Below, piece after piece: positions 32,288 to 45,700 of a stretch of DNA of 64,000 bases. Each line of letters opens with the position of its first letter. Within the stretch, counting starts at the first letter, position 1. The position numbers and the translations under genes are program-made. Under the pieces are notes generated by a model that saw only the letters and a list, made by a program, of their open reading frames with translations, was not told where the DNA came from and did no database searches. Source of the DNA: Vanilla planifolia (Eukaryota; Streptophyta; Magnoliopsida; Asparagales; Orchidaceae). The stretch is taken from the NCBI GenBank assembly GCA_023846275.1, contig CM043871.1, forward strand, positions 32,456,569 to 32,520,568, given 5' to 3'.

Positions 32288-35200
32288 TGTAACGACTCAA
32301 TTTTTTTAATATTGATCTTAAATAGTTCTAAGTGATTTGATAAAGAGAATTAAGATTTTTTATTTTTTATAAAATTGGTTAAAATAATAATTTTAGATAT
32401 TCTTTCATAAAAATATATTTATCAAATATGTTAGATTTGAAAAATGAATATACATTATATTGAGCTTGCTGAGATGAGTTCGTCGACGTTTGTTTTGTCA
32501 CAATCAGAGTTTATTTGGATTTAATACAAATTTATAAAAAAAAACTTGTTAATAATATATTATTTATAAATTAAAAAAAGAAAATAAATTTACATAATAA
32601 GTGAAAAGGAAAATGATGAACCCCAATTTTCTACTCTCTCTCTTGGCACTTCTTCGTTTCTCCTTATGTGTGGCCGATGAATTCTGTCGTTTTGCCCATC
32701 ACTGCCTCATCGTTAGTAGATTCAAGAGGCTCTAATGAATTTGGTCAGTGGAATCGAAAGGAAACCCTAATATTTTCCAATCCATTTCTTTGTTGTCTTG
32801 CCTCCTCATCATTACATGTTTGGTCGACCTCCTTGGCTTTCAATATTCATTGTCATGTGCGAAGCTATTACGATCAAGATTTGGGACTTGTGAGCTATTA
32901 TTGCAGTTACGTCCTTCTCTGACTAGATGAGAAGAGCATAACTACAAAATAGTATAGGGTGCTAATGGAATTACTCAATTGAATAAAAAAAAAAGCTTAA
33001 GTATTTAATATTAAATTTATAGATTTAAAAACATTGTTTGAATTAGTATTAAGGAATGATAAAATTCTAACTTTTTTAAATTAAGTACTTAATTGTTTAT
33101 TTATAAGAAGCTCAAGAAAAAGAAAAGATAATATAAGAATTTTTCCAAGAAAAAAATGTAAGTAAATTTTAAATAACTATAATATAAGTATAATATTATA
33201 TTATGATTATTCAGTATTTAATATTATTATATATTATCCTTTTTAGTATTATATTCTATATTATTATGACATGTTATGTGATGAGAAATAAAAATAAAAA
33301 ATAATTGATTAATTTAGTGATGCTAGTGACATAAAATGTGAAAGTTGAATAAGAAAGAGAAAAGAGAAAGTACATGAGAAATAAGAATTAAAAAGAATAA
33401 AATAAAAGATAAGTGCCTTTTACTTAAGACTATATGAGTACCTAATAGGATTATGACTATTTAGTTTTGTTATGATGATTATACTAGTGATGATATTGAT
33501 GTAATCATAAATATATTATTATTAGAATGAGTAAATATAAAGTGACAGTATTTGTCTAATGATATTAACTCTAATTATCAAACTTTGCTATCACTAAGAG
33601 TGGAGATGACATAATATGCTATGATATAGTACCACTTATATCAGATCTTATACAATATATGATGAGCTGCTTATTATGTGATATTACAGTTAGAGATAAG
33701 ATCTATTATAATATAGACATGACATATAATGAGTTACTTTGTGATCTTACTACTAAATATGAGATTTGTTATGATATAGATATGATATATGATGTGCTGC
33801 TTGTTTTGTGATTTTATAACTAAAGATAAGATCTCCTATGATGTAGATATGATATATGATGAGTTATTTACTGTGTAATTTTGTAGCTAAAGATAAGATC
33901 CAATATGATGTAGACATAATATGATGAACTATGTGTTATGTCATCTTATAACTAGATATGAGATCTATTATGATACTTATTGTGTGATTTTATAGCTAGA
34001 GATGAGATCTATTATAATGTAGATATGATATATAATGAGCTGCTTACTATATGATCTTATAATTGAAGATGAGATCTACTATGATGCAAATATGATATAT
34101 AATGAGCTACTTGTTATGTGATTTAATAATTATTAATGAGATCTGTTATAAGATAGACATAATGTGATATACTTGTAGGCTGAACTTATATACTATGATG
34201 TGATCTCTGATGATATGATATAAGATCTACATATTGTGTGTTTGATATAGATATGATATATATGAGATAAAATCTTATGAGACTAGAATAATAATCATTT
34301 GATAAATACCTAGACTTTAAGGATAAGTATAAGACCATTATGAAATAGATGAGAAATAATATTGAGATGAAAAACTAAAAATAATACCATAATCAAAATA
34401 GTTTAAAAATATATAGAGAGATTAGATTTCAAATGAATAAAATAAATTATAATGAATAGAAATATACATATACATGAACATATTACAAATTAAAATTATG
34501 ATCTTTTTAAGTGTTGATTATTTCATGTAATTTTATAGTTTGATCACATGTTCTAACATACTTATACATCTTTTTATTAATTTATTATATATATATTTTT
34601 AGATGATGATGGCAAGTATTTATTTAATATTACTTATTGGTTATTTTATAATTTATGTTATTATCATATTTTTATCTCATCTTATTATTTTCTTGTAATT
34701 TATCTATTGAGCTTTCAAGCTCATTATGTACTTATATTATAGGTTAAAATCCTAATACATCAAGAGATAAGAAACTTTAATTGTACTTAAATTTGATAAT
34801 TTTATTTTCAGAAGATTGGATATTTCTATTTTTGTTTTTTAAAGCACATGTGGATGGTTATGTATTGATGTATATCTTTATGTCTATATCTTTGATAAGT
34901 TTAGTTAGTTCTATATGTTCCAATTAACACTTTATGAATTAATAATAAAATTTTAAATTTTGTTATAAAAAAAAGTATTGATAATTATGATATTTTTTGG
35001 GGGATGAAATATTTGGTTATATGAATACACTGTGGATGTGATAATGTTAAGATTATAACTATGAATTTATTATTATTTTAGAAGTTATTTATTTTTTATG
35101 ATTATTATGTTAATTATTGGCTTGTATCAAAGAAACATAGATAGTTTTAAGAAAAATTCTATTCATTTGTTTTTTAGAGTATAATAGTCTTTTATATAGG

Positions 35201-35363
35201 ATTTAAAAAATTAAATGATTTGAATACAATTGGTGCAAGTTTTATTATCATTTCTAACCTAATTAAATAGTTAGTATCCTCTAACTACATTTAAACTTTA
35301 ATTATTCTAATTTTAAAGTTATTAAAATTAATATTAAAATGATATTTTAGGTGAGGCATGACA
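32288..35363 (+). repeat. Probable solo LTR of a Tekay-like gypsy element, about 3.1 kb
   Basis: It starts TGTAACGACTCAATTT (32288) and ends GGTGAGGCATGACA (35363), matching the TGTAACG...ACA borders of Tekay/Del LTRs, which are often 2-4 kb long. The 'tgagctttcaagctcatta' word at about 34708-34727 matches a block typical of the 3' part of these LTRs. A less AT-rich, pyrimidine-rich segment at 32620-32930 fits the transcribed region; the frames in it are probably not genes. No internal coding region adjoins either end, hence solo LTR. The flanking five bases (taggt and taaat) match at only three places. Confidence 0.55.
33644..34206 (+). repeat. Tandem array, 67-bp period, about 9 degenerate units
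   Basis: The word gatct plus following sequence recurs at 33644, 33700, 33763, 33830, 33897, 33962, 34006, 34073 and 34140. Most spacings are 63-67 bases, with shorter ones of 56 and 44. Each unit holds forms of 'tagatatgatatataatgag', a variable 'ctgcttattatgtgat' and 'ttataactagagatgaga'. It lies inside the probable LTR, as is common for long plant LTRs. Confidence 0.8.
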
Positions 35364-36169
35364 TAAATGAATTAAACTTTAATAACACCAAGGAATTTGG
35401 CCATTTATCATGTCACTTCATAATAATTCACTCACTTCTTATATGTACATCTTAAATCCACATTTTTCTACAATTTTAACAAGTTCTCATGCCATATTGT
35501 AAGTATTATACCACCTTTATATAAATTTCATTCCAATTAGCATCCATTTGCATTTCTTTTTTTCATCAATTTATAAATAAATATTTTCTTTTATGATCCT
35601 GCTTGTTCACACTGTTTTAACATATATTTAGAAGTAGATTTCACCATAAAACTTATATATAAATTATTTCAACATAAACCTGAACATTTCTATGAATATT
35701 TCAGTCATTTGAAAAGTTTTATGACTTAATTTGAATTCTATTCCACATTTATCTCTGAAATTTACTAATCAAAATCACTGTATTATATATATATATATTA
35801 TTTTTTAAAAATTAAACTTATTAAAATTTCTTTGTTAATTGAACATAAAATAAACTTTAAGATAAAAAAATTAATTGTTAATTATTTAAAAATTTTAAAT
35901 AAATTTCATTTATTTTACAATTAATATGAAATTAATTTGAAAAATCCAGATCAATTAATATTCGAATAGTTCACATTTAAATTTCAAGCATTTATTATAT
36001 TAAAATTAACCATGAAACTCTAACTAAAATTAAATTATATAAATTAATTTAAAAATTAATTAATCTAAGACTTAATTATTTAAGAAAAAAATATCAATAA
36101 TATCACAATAAATTAAAACATGTTAATTTGATACCCAAAGATTTGGTTCATGAACTCCATACCTCAAAT
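35364..36169. other. AT-rich spacer
   Basis: No gene or known repeat recognised. The base composition is extremely AT-rich, with a TA run near 35783-35799. Confidence 0.45.
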
Positions 36170-38305
36170 GGATTTTAAATATTAGGCTCGTGAACCAGAA
36201 AAGTGGAGAATGTTTATCAATTATAATGATCTCAACAAAGGTTATTTGAGAAATGTCTATCTTTTCCTCAAATAGACACTTTTATTGCTTGAACTATTAA
36301 CCATTGATATCTCAAGTTTTTTTCATGCATTCTTTAGGTACAACCAACTCAAAACAACAAAGCATGACATTCAAAAACTACTTTTATTGAGTTAAATCTC
36401 GAGAAGATTTAATCCATTCTTGGGATAACATTTCCAAACTATGGCTATGAGGAACAAAAGTTAAATGGGAAAAGGTTTGGCATTGATAGGTTTATTGCCA
36501 ACAACATGAAACAATAGCTCCTTTACAAGATGCTATGATGAAATCAAAAACTAGAAAAGCCTTTGCAAAGTTGAAAGCACATCTTTTATGTCCTCTTATT
36601 CTCAAGGATCCCCTGCTAGGGAAATCCCTCTACCATTATCTTGCTATTTCCATGACCTTTAATTCCATCCTCAATCGAGAAGGTGAAGCTCAAAAGCCAA
36701 TACGATTCATCAATCCATCTGAAAAATTATCACTTGTGCTTATGATGTTCTCAAGACTAATCGTATTTTCATCCAAATGAAATCATCGTGTGAACTAATA
36801 AGCATGTTAAGGTTCTTTATTCTCCTAGGATCAACTCTCAAATAAGGTCATATTGAATGATGAAGCCTTTGGTGAGCAAGATTGTGGCATAAGAATACTG
36901 CTTGAATAATTGTCTGATGGGCAAATTATGAGGCACTTCTTGTTGGGTTAACATCTCCTTAAAAACTAGGTGCTAAAAAACTACTCATGAACAGGGGCCC
37001 TCAACTCAGTATAATTCAAGTTCAAAGAATTGGATTCTATGCTAAATAAGTTTGATTACTCATCCTCCAAATTTCAAGAACTTTTTCATCAAAATTCATC
37101 TCATATTCTAAGAATGTAAAAGCAACATGTGACAATGTTCAAGTATCCATCTTTTTTTAGAGAGAGGCTATTTCACCATGAGTTGATATGAGCTATCTTA
37201 TCCTATCTATCTTGAGCATTGAAGCTCACGAGGTTATGGAGATCATGCTATGACCTTCTTGGATATATCTTATAAATCTTTTTTTTAACCTTCTAAATCT
37301 CCTAAGGAAACAGTTGCAAACCAAAAAACTTTGATGCCAAATCTCTTGATGTTTATTAATAGACAACAATTAGAAGGCCTTATCTAAAACAATTTCTTCG
37401 ATGACTTCACTCGATAGAGGCGAAAAGATTCATTCGAAAGACTACAACAACCACCCTTCAAGATCCTACTTGACAGTAACAATCCAACAAGACTATTATT
37501 AACCAAAAATGCATCATAACACAATCAAAATCAGTGTTCAAATGCAAAGTCTATCAAGACAATTTATTCATCTACTAGCAAATCCTACTCAAGCTATGAT
37601 AATCCATTGGGCATTCACCATGTGGAGGGAGCATAGATTTTCTTGAACTTTTTATGCCCACACAAGGTAATAAGACGTTCCTCATAGTACTAGTCAATTA
37701 TTTCACCAAATAAGTTGAAACTAAGAACATCGCTCATCATGAGCCGTTTAAATTAAAACAATCCTCTATTCAAAAATCTTTTGCCACCTCAATATTCCCA
37801 TTACCATCATAACTAGCAATGCCAAAAAGATTACTTACAAAGAGTTGTCATTATTCTATCGAAAGCCCAAAGCATGCCTTGGTCAACCACCTCAAGTCAA
37901 ATCACCAAGAGAAAACAACTAACATTCTTGAAATAATGAAGAATCATCATAAGAAAAACAATGAAACTAGATAGACAAAAAATTTGCTCATCCTATGGGC
38001 CCATCAAATGACAACATCGACAACTACTAGAGAAAAACTATATCCCCTTGTGGAGAAGCTTTCCAAATTGAGTTGTATTCATCTCCTCAATTTCAATTTG
38101 CCATGACAACCAATTGAGAAAATCCAAAAGCATGGCTCATAGAGAACAATAAAGGTCGATTCCTCAACCTTGGCGATCTAATGGAAATTCAATTGGAAGT
38201 AGAAGCAAAGAAAGATTACCATCAAGATATATTTATAACAAGAAAGTATGCCAAGGCCATTTTATCCTAGGAACCATGTCCTTAGAAAATCTGGACACTA
38301 TTGGA
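36170..38305 (+). pseudogene. Tat-like Ty3/gypsy pol relic (element 1)
   Basis: RT begins near 36195 with EKWRMFINYNDLNKGY (family KWRMCVDFTDLNKAC) and runs to HAFFRYNQ near 36340 (family DAFSGYNQI). The rest of RT is deleted. RNase H is open at 36535-36780: AFAKLKAHLLCPLILKDPLL, YHYLAISMTFNSILNREGEA, matching the LKxxLxxPPxLxxP and YLAVSxxAVSxVLVRE blocks of Tat elements. Integrase is at about 37600-38290: GSIDFLELFMPTQGNKTFL, then VNYFTK (family VDYFTKWVEAEPL), and at the end RPFYPRNHVLRKSG. Many stops are present. It lies just beyond the 3' end of the BET1-like gene, on the opposite strand. Confidence 0.75.
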
Positions 38306-38317
38306 ACAGTAGTAAGT

Positions 38318-38413
38318 CCCATATCTCATGACATCAATAACTAAGCATAAATCATGTCATTGATTCCCATATCTCATGACATCAATCACTAAGCATTAAT
38401 CATGTCATGTATG
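38318..38413 (+). repeat. 48-bp tandem duplication
   Basis: Two head-to-tail units starting 'cccatatctcatgacatcaa' at 38318 and 38366, with only a few mismatches. It sits directly after the Tat-like integrase end. Confidence 0.85.
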
Positions 38414-39400
38414 CTTATTGATGCAAAAGGATAGAGGAACGTGGAAACCTACAATAAAGAAGCTAAAACCTTGGTCAAAAGATCCATCTCAAAGAAAATT
38501 TTGCGAACAAAGGACCAATAGAGAAGCTATGGCCGATACTTTCCTCGAAAGAGAAGCAATCTCCAACTCCAAGTTGTCCTCCCACTTCTACGCCCATCTC
38601 CATTCTCGTCAAGACCTATCAACATTTGTATCAAGACTAAATAGCTGGCATTGGATATTTATCTCCTCTTGTAACTAAGATTTTCCAACCTTTTCATTTC
38701 GGAAGCAAGAACTCTGCTGGCCTTTTTCCAATGGGCCAGCTACCTTCTCAGACAAACGACTCCCAAGGATGAGGTGACCAAAGTCATGTTTTACGCCTGC
38801 TGCAACAACGCCACAGTTCAGACCTGCTCCTTCACATGTTATTGACCACAAGAGCGACCACCTCGACGTGTGGGGCTGTATTCTTCGAGTGTTCTTTGTC
38901 CAATTGACCATATATTCTTCTAGTTCTTGTGTGCACGTCATGATTATTCTCCCATCAGTGTTGCACAAATCTCAGCAATGGAAACCTACATGACAACAAA
39001 ACCCAAAGGCGAGAAATAAGAGCAGGCGATGTGAAGGCAATTGCCAAGATATTGTCTCAAAGGGAGATCAATCCCAATCCCTTGGCCCCTAGCCTCCACA
39101 ATGATCCCTAAAATATGAGCAACAAAAGCAACAAGTGAAGAACTCTAAACCCCTAAACTATTACATGAGCAAAGATTTCTGACTATCTCAATCCTAAGCC
39201 TCCATTCCATCTTCTATCAAATCGTGTCGACTCAGGTTTGGTCTATTGCAACCATGCTCTCAAGTTTTCTAAAGCCTAGCAGAGACTTCTAATCAGCCAC
39301 CGAGCAGTTCGAAGTTTCCTAGGTAAGTTTTGTGCCTTGTTCAAGATATCGAATCATTTCAATTCTCTGAACTTCTATTAAAAAGATTAGATATGAAACA
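38414..39400. other. 3' non-coding part of Tat-like element 1
   Basis: This is GC-richer than the surroundings, like the stretches near the second Tat-like element (51-55 kb), with a similar word 'atcaaatcgtgt' near 39218 and 51590. The two frames around 38418-38968, one on each strand, overlap at their ends and show no known motif. It is probably the region between integrase and LTR, or part of the LTR. Confidence 0.4.
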
Positions 39401-39645
39401 AAAAGAAAGTTAAAAAATGTTTTTAGATCTTCCAAATACAACCACAACAAAGTTGCCATCACAAAACAGTGAACAAAGTATTCATTGCGTGGACACTTCC
39501 ACGCTATAACTATGGAAACATATACTACAATAACATACTGAACGAGATGGTACGTTTTAAAACGGACCAAACAAAAGCACATGCAATCATTCATTTCACA
39601 GTTCTTGCAAACTACACAAGGCAGTTCACACAAACAAGGGTAGAG
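39400..39645 (-). other. Probable 3' UTR of the BET1-like gene
   Basis: Sequence following the TAA stop on the minus strand, less AT-rich than intergenic DNA. No perfect AATAAA is seen on the minus strand here, so the poly(A) site is not fixed; the limit near 39400 is a guess from the change in composition. Confidence 0.35.
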
Positions 39646-39735
39646 TTATCTGGTCAGGTAATACACCAGCAAGAAGAGGGCCACAAAGGAAGCAACAAGC
39701 GTAGCCATTCTACGACTTGATTTGCTTTCAAACAC
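39646..39735 (-). CDS. BET1-like gene, exon 5 with membrane anchor
   Basis: 90 nt including the TAA stop. It encodes VFESKSSRRMATLVASF and then the hydrophobic VALFLLVYYLTR end. The basic SSRR before the membrane segment is typical of tail-anchored SNAREs. The acceptor is aatattag after a 69-base intron. Confidence 0.94.
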   Translation of the reverse strand: MFESKSSRRMATLVASFVALFLLVYYLTR

Positions 39736-42700
39736 CTAATATAAAAAATAATATGATGCAATGCAATTAGGAATAAGATAAGGAAGAAATGTATTGAGTT
39801 TTACCATTTTGAATCGATCCATCGTTCCAGAGAGGACACCTCTTGAAGAATCCATGTCATGTCCCTACAGTTGAAAAAGGATCAAGTAATTTATACCTCT
39901 TAACGGGAAGACAAAGGAAAGAGATAGAGAAGGCTAATCATGGGTACCATTCGATCCAGCATATGATTATGACTATCAACCTCCTCGTGTATATCACCTG
40001 TCAACTGTTCAAAAGCAAGCAGTTGCCAATTAAAACCCGTCACAAGTTATGATAGCCAACACAAAAAAGAATAGTAGCAATAAATTTCAACATTTAAAAA
40101 TGTAAACGAAGACTAATAACAAACTTTAAAAAATGAACATTAGAATCAAAATAAGAAAATAGTAAATTCAATAATCCAAAGTGAAAATATGTTTGCAGCA
40201 CCCACTAGAGTGGATGTGTAGACTGCTAACGATGGTCCAAATAGTAAAATTTTTGTAATAAAAACATAAAGAAAAGATGCCTAAATTTACATCATTCAAC
40301 CGCAATTTAGGCTGTGTCTATAAGTGAGGAGAATATTTCACTAATCAATAATTCACAATAATTGTAAACAAAAAAAAAAAAAAGAAAAACTAAAATTCCT
40401 AAATCATAAAGTATACTTAAATCCTCACCACAAAAAAAAACTCCTTCAAATTTTTCTTTAATCAAACATATTCACCAAAGAAAGAAAATATCTAAGCAAA
40501 TGAAGCATCCGATATCTACATGCTCCAGTGACTGCTACAAGCTTACAAAATAAAAAACATGGAGATTAGTTTGATGTACAATTTGAAGTTACTTTAAAAT
40601 GCAAAATCATAAATATATACAATATCATGTAAAGGCGTAAAACAAAACAGCTAAAATTTTATATTTAATATGCCTACCAAGAATGGTCAACCAACTAAAA
40701 CCTGAATGATTTTAGTTGCAAGCTCCTAAAATTTCCCTTGAGTGTTCGCATCATAAATAATATGTTTGATCATATAACTTGAAATTTGTGCTATTGATAC
40801 TAGTTAACTGTATATGCCTACACATGATTAGGTTACCGAAAAGTTTATGATCATTTATGTCTTACTACTTTTCAAGGTGTAAACTACTGTGGACTTTGAT
40901 TGTTAATTTAGTCATAAAATGGTTCTATAATAAACAAAAACTCAAAAAAAAAAAAAAAAAAAATCCATTCACAAGATTTATAATGCTTGTAAAGAAGTTT
41001 GGTGGAGAAGCGAGATTAGCTAAAGGGGGAAAAATCTCTCTAGGAAGAGGAATAAACCCACTCCACCTTGCAATATGCATGCCCAAGAAGGTTAATCTTT
41101 CATTTTGTCTTGTTAGATATCCACAAGACTACTCCTAGCAAATATTATTCTCATAGGATTTGCTGCTAAGGAGAAGTTTAAGTATATCTGATGAAACATT
41201 TCTAACAAGAATAGCGTCCCAGATGAGGCTTTTAATCAAACAAGCTCAAGCCAACATTTGTTGCTGTAGTGGTTTCCCTCGGCCAATGTGATGAATAAAC
41301 CACATGATTGAAAATATCAACCGTAAGCTGTAAAAAAGCATTGTAACTGCCCAATTCCATGCACAGGTTAAACTAATCCAACTCGAACAACATAATTCCA
41401 AGAACCCAACACTAGACAGTACACTGTGTACAGCTCAGACCCATATTTATGACGAAGTTACTGTTTTAGTACTTAGGAAGAAACCGGTACTTCAAAGTAA
41501 CACATATGTTCAACAATAACTTGCAGGGAAAAATAATACTATTTCACTAGTAATAAAAGGATTATAATAATACACTTCCCTGATGTGCATCCAACGGACC
41601 ATAAAACAAGGCATCATAACACTATCGAGCTGCAAACTAATGCAACAAGCTTCTAAAAGCATTAAAAATGCAATTAAATGATAACTGATTATACAACACA
41701 AGAAGAAACCTTAATCATAGTTCCTGGTGTTCAATATATCAACTCTTTTCCTAGAGAGAAATTCAACATAAGTGATTGTAAAAAAATAAAGACAATAATC
41801 TATTTGGTCAGGATCAATGCACAAAACAAAAGCTGAAACATTGACGCAAGAAGACAGCACAGTAGTTGGAAAAATCTAAAGAGCCAAGCTGCATCTAAAG
41901 GGACTACAGTAATCAATCTCAATAAGAATAAACAAGTCATTCCTTGAAAGAACACAGATGGCAAATCTGCAAACGAAAAGAATCAAAATACAACAAAAAA
42001 ACTTACTCTTTTCAGAATATTAACCCTATCTTGCAGCCCGTCTATAGCCCTATCATTCTCATGCTCATCAATCTCATGAGATGTGTATGATGACGCTCTG
42101 ATTCCACCTTCCTCAATGCCATCAAATAAAGCAGCTCTGCCACTACGATAGTCCCTATAAAAGAAGATCCACAAAGTAATAAAAGCACTAACACCTATAT
42201 AAGCATAAATCCACTTTTAAGTGTTCACATATCTCTAAGAAAAGGTGCTCAGATATGTAAAGAGTAATACAATTATTCCAATATACAGATGATAGAATAC
42301 AAATTGTGTAACTTTGACTTAGGAAAGAAAATTCGTGCAAACACAGCAAAGTGATTGTGGGAAAATCGTATCCCCACAAAATACGTAGGGATAAATATAT
42401 CTCTTAGAGCATATAGTAATCAAAAGAGAAACTGGATATCCAAAACCATAAGGAATTTAAAGGTACAGAGTTAATTCCACAGTACAATTGATGGCCATAC
42501 TAAAACTTCAATAATTGTTGAATTAGGAAGTTTTCCTTCTTTTGCATTTTACTAACTGTATGAGATCTGCTGTGTATGACTTATGATATGACACCTCATC
42601 GACCATTTTATATGCAGCAGGAACATTTCATATAAATTGTCTTGTCAATATCATACACCTTTTAGCATGTGACAATGTAGGAAACTTGGGTACCCAAAGT

Positions 42701-45700
42701 CGAACACACAACTATGGAAATTCCTAGTTAAAAATAATTTAAAAAATGATAGAAGCTTCAAGGAAGAACCTGAAGGATACTTCCATGTCATGAATCAAAT
42801 TTTGGGGCATGCTTAAAGGATATCACATCTCCAATTTTTTTTGGTTTTCACGGCTTTTAATCAGTCTACCGTGTGGAAAATGCCTCTACCAACGATAACA
42901 GCTAAACTTTTGTTGATTACATATTATCTAAAATGCTTTTATTAATTTTATTGAATTCAGTTTATTAAAATACATATGAATTCTTATGCCTATTATTTTC
43001 CATAATTTTTTAGTTGCATATGCATACAAGGACTTTAAATTATTTTTTATTAGTTGAATCCTCTCCCTTGGCATATGTTCTTGAAAGAAGTTATGGTGTC
43101 ATATCGTGTCATATTCCATGTCATCTTCATATTTCAAAAAACCATTTTGTCTGGAAGACTAAATGCATTCTCAACGACATCCATATTTCAATATTAATTC
43201 CACTAATAAAAATGCATATAGCTCATATACTGAAAAACAAAATCCAATACCATCAAGTACAGGTAGAAGATCTACAATGTAGCCATTAAAAAAAAAGGCT
43301 GTAAGGAGAAAATCAACTGTGTATCCATAAAAAAAGCTGTAGGGATAGATAATGGTTTGTATTATGAGAAATTTAATATTACAAAGGTAATTCCACAGAT
43401 AGTAGGGATAGTACAATTTTGATGTTTTCTTTGAATTGGGAGAATTTCTAAACGTTATACAGAGTTCGAAATATTTCAAAATGAACTCTTGAAAAATGAA
43501 CACGTGGAACAAATATTCACTGATCCAGATTGACAATTATTTAAATAAATCATATAGGAACAAGAATTTATTAATTCCAGAACAACATTTATACATATAG
43601 AATGATACTTGGCTTACAGATTCCCAAAAGCACATTGTCAACAAGAGTATGATCAACTAGTCACACAAAAATCAAATCATCAAATTTTTATTAACCAGAG
43701 ACTTTCCCTTTATTGAATAGCAAAAGATTATAATAGTGAGGCCAAGAACGCTAAAAAGACCAAGAAGATTTGCATATAACACAGTCCAAAAGGTCAAAAG
43801 CAACAATTGCTAACCTAATTACTCATAGCCCTTTATCCAATTAACATGTGTCCTTCCCATCCAGTAAGATCATTGACTAGTTTTCATCAAACTACACTAG
43901 TTCGCTCTGGTTCCCTTGTTCTCTGGTCAGCTTCCTTGACCCCTCCCCTAGGTCAGCCCAACAAGTTTGACTAGCCTAACCAACCAACTAGCCAATAGTC
44001 GAATCCTACTCCTTTTTTTTGCCCTCTATGCCTAGACTTGGTGCCTCGCCGTGTCATTCCCTGAGCTTGCTAGTCGCCATCCTAACTAGAGTGCTCCAAC
44101 CACTTCTCCTTAGCCAATCAAACATTACCCTTTTGTATCACTCAAGATCTAAGCATTTATCATCAATCAAATGTTCAAGATCATTGACTAATACATCTTC
44201 CCAAAGCTTCTCCTAGCTTGCCACTTGTCTCTTGACATGTCACTCCATCGTTTCCATTTCCTTTACTGTTATGAAAGACTATTTTCACTCCAAAAAAGGC
44301 TTATGTGATTCCAAGAGCTGCATGCTCTAAAGCTCTTGTGCTCTCAATTCTAGTATTACAATTCACAACTCTCTATATTCTGCAACTCCTTTTTTCACTT
44401 GATTTTTACTTACCCAAAGAATTTTTGTTTTGATAAAGTCAACTTTGTTATAATCTATGAAAAACAATGAAACCCTTGTGCCATTCCCAAGGTCTTCTGC
44501 ATTACCAACTTGTGTGAGTTCTCATTTTTTTACATTCTCAACCACTACTTTCCCAATCTACATAATCAGCATTTTAGCATTCATATGTGAGAACAATGGT
44601 GGTACACATGCTGATAATCATCTCTGACATCAATATTTTTTAGTGTTCTTAAGGATTTCTACTCTTGGAACCAAAGGATGCCCTTGTGCAACAACACCAA
44701 ATTGGTGGCAAAGAGAGTAGACCACAACCTTTTCGTCATTGAATCTAGACACTGTTCCAGATGGCCATCTCATCAAACTTGAAAGATCGTCAAGCTGTTT
44801 ACCCTATTTGAGGGCATCCAATGCAGTAATTTTACCTCAACAAAAGGAATCACCAGCAATTGATACTAAAACCTACTAGAAGGGTATCCAACTACGAGAG
44901 ATTTATTTGGTATTTTATTCACCAAATATATCCTTATTTTATATCAAACCAAGCCTTTGAGATCAGATTTGAACTGATGACTTATGCCTTACCAAGAATT
45001 TTTGGTGTTTTGCCTTCACCAACCACACATATTGATGAGACTTAGAGCTCTGCAACATGCTATAGGGAGAAGATGAATCCTTAAAAGCCTACATTAATGG
45101 TTCACAATTCTTATGTATGTTAAATGTTGCAACCACTATGTCGCATGATCTCGCTCAACAAGGGCCTCCATCTGTAGCCCTTAATGTAAAATCTTAGCAT
45201 GGCAGCCTCCAAGGTATCTAATCGAGCAACTAGAGCTCACCAAGAATATATCCATGCCAAAGTGGACACTCAATCAACGCAATTGTATCCGTCGTAGATG
45301 TGGCCAAATGTTGCACACAACGTTAAGATTGAGTTATGCAATCTCAACTATTGAAACTAGTTGCTATGTAGGATGTTGCATAATGCTTTAGGTGTATGGA
45401 CACCATCTTCCTTGATCAATCCAAGTTGGAGGTGTTGACAACCATAAAATGCAAGGGATCTGCCCTCCTTTGCCAATCAATAACACTAGACATTCTAACC
45501 CAAACAGATATTGTTCATTCTTCTAAGACTATGGTCATATCACTACTGAGTGTCGAATACTCGACCACATCATCCACAAGTTATCTAGTTTAAACGCTTA
45601 AGAAACTTTGCTGCTTGAACTATAGACTAATTAGCCTTGTGTCTAGTCGATGTATTTAGCTATAAACGTCCAACGAACCACCCCCAACAAAATAATGGGT

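Noticed and set aside
32668..32930. Two overlapping frames of 84 and 60 codons
   Set aside because: They lie inside the probable LTR in its pyrimidine-rich transcribed part and have no motif or conserved counterpart.
38418..38968. Sense and antisense frames that could be small genes
   Set aside because: No motif, no splice-supported extension, and located in the GC-richer non-coding tail of a Tat-like element.
41983..42174. Independent 63-residue protein starting at the ATG at 42174
   Set aside because: The first six residues come from intron sequence before a good acceptor at 42155; the family start is supplied by the exon at 57078-57091, and the tail after 42007 is intron 2.
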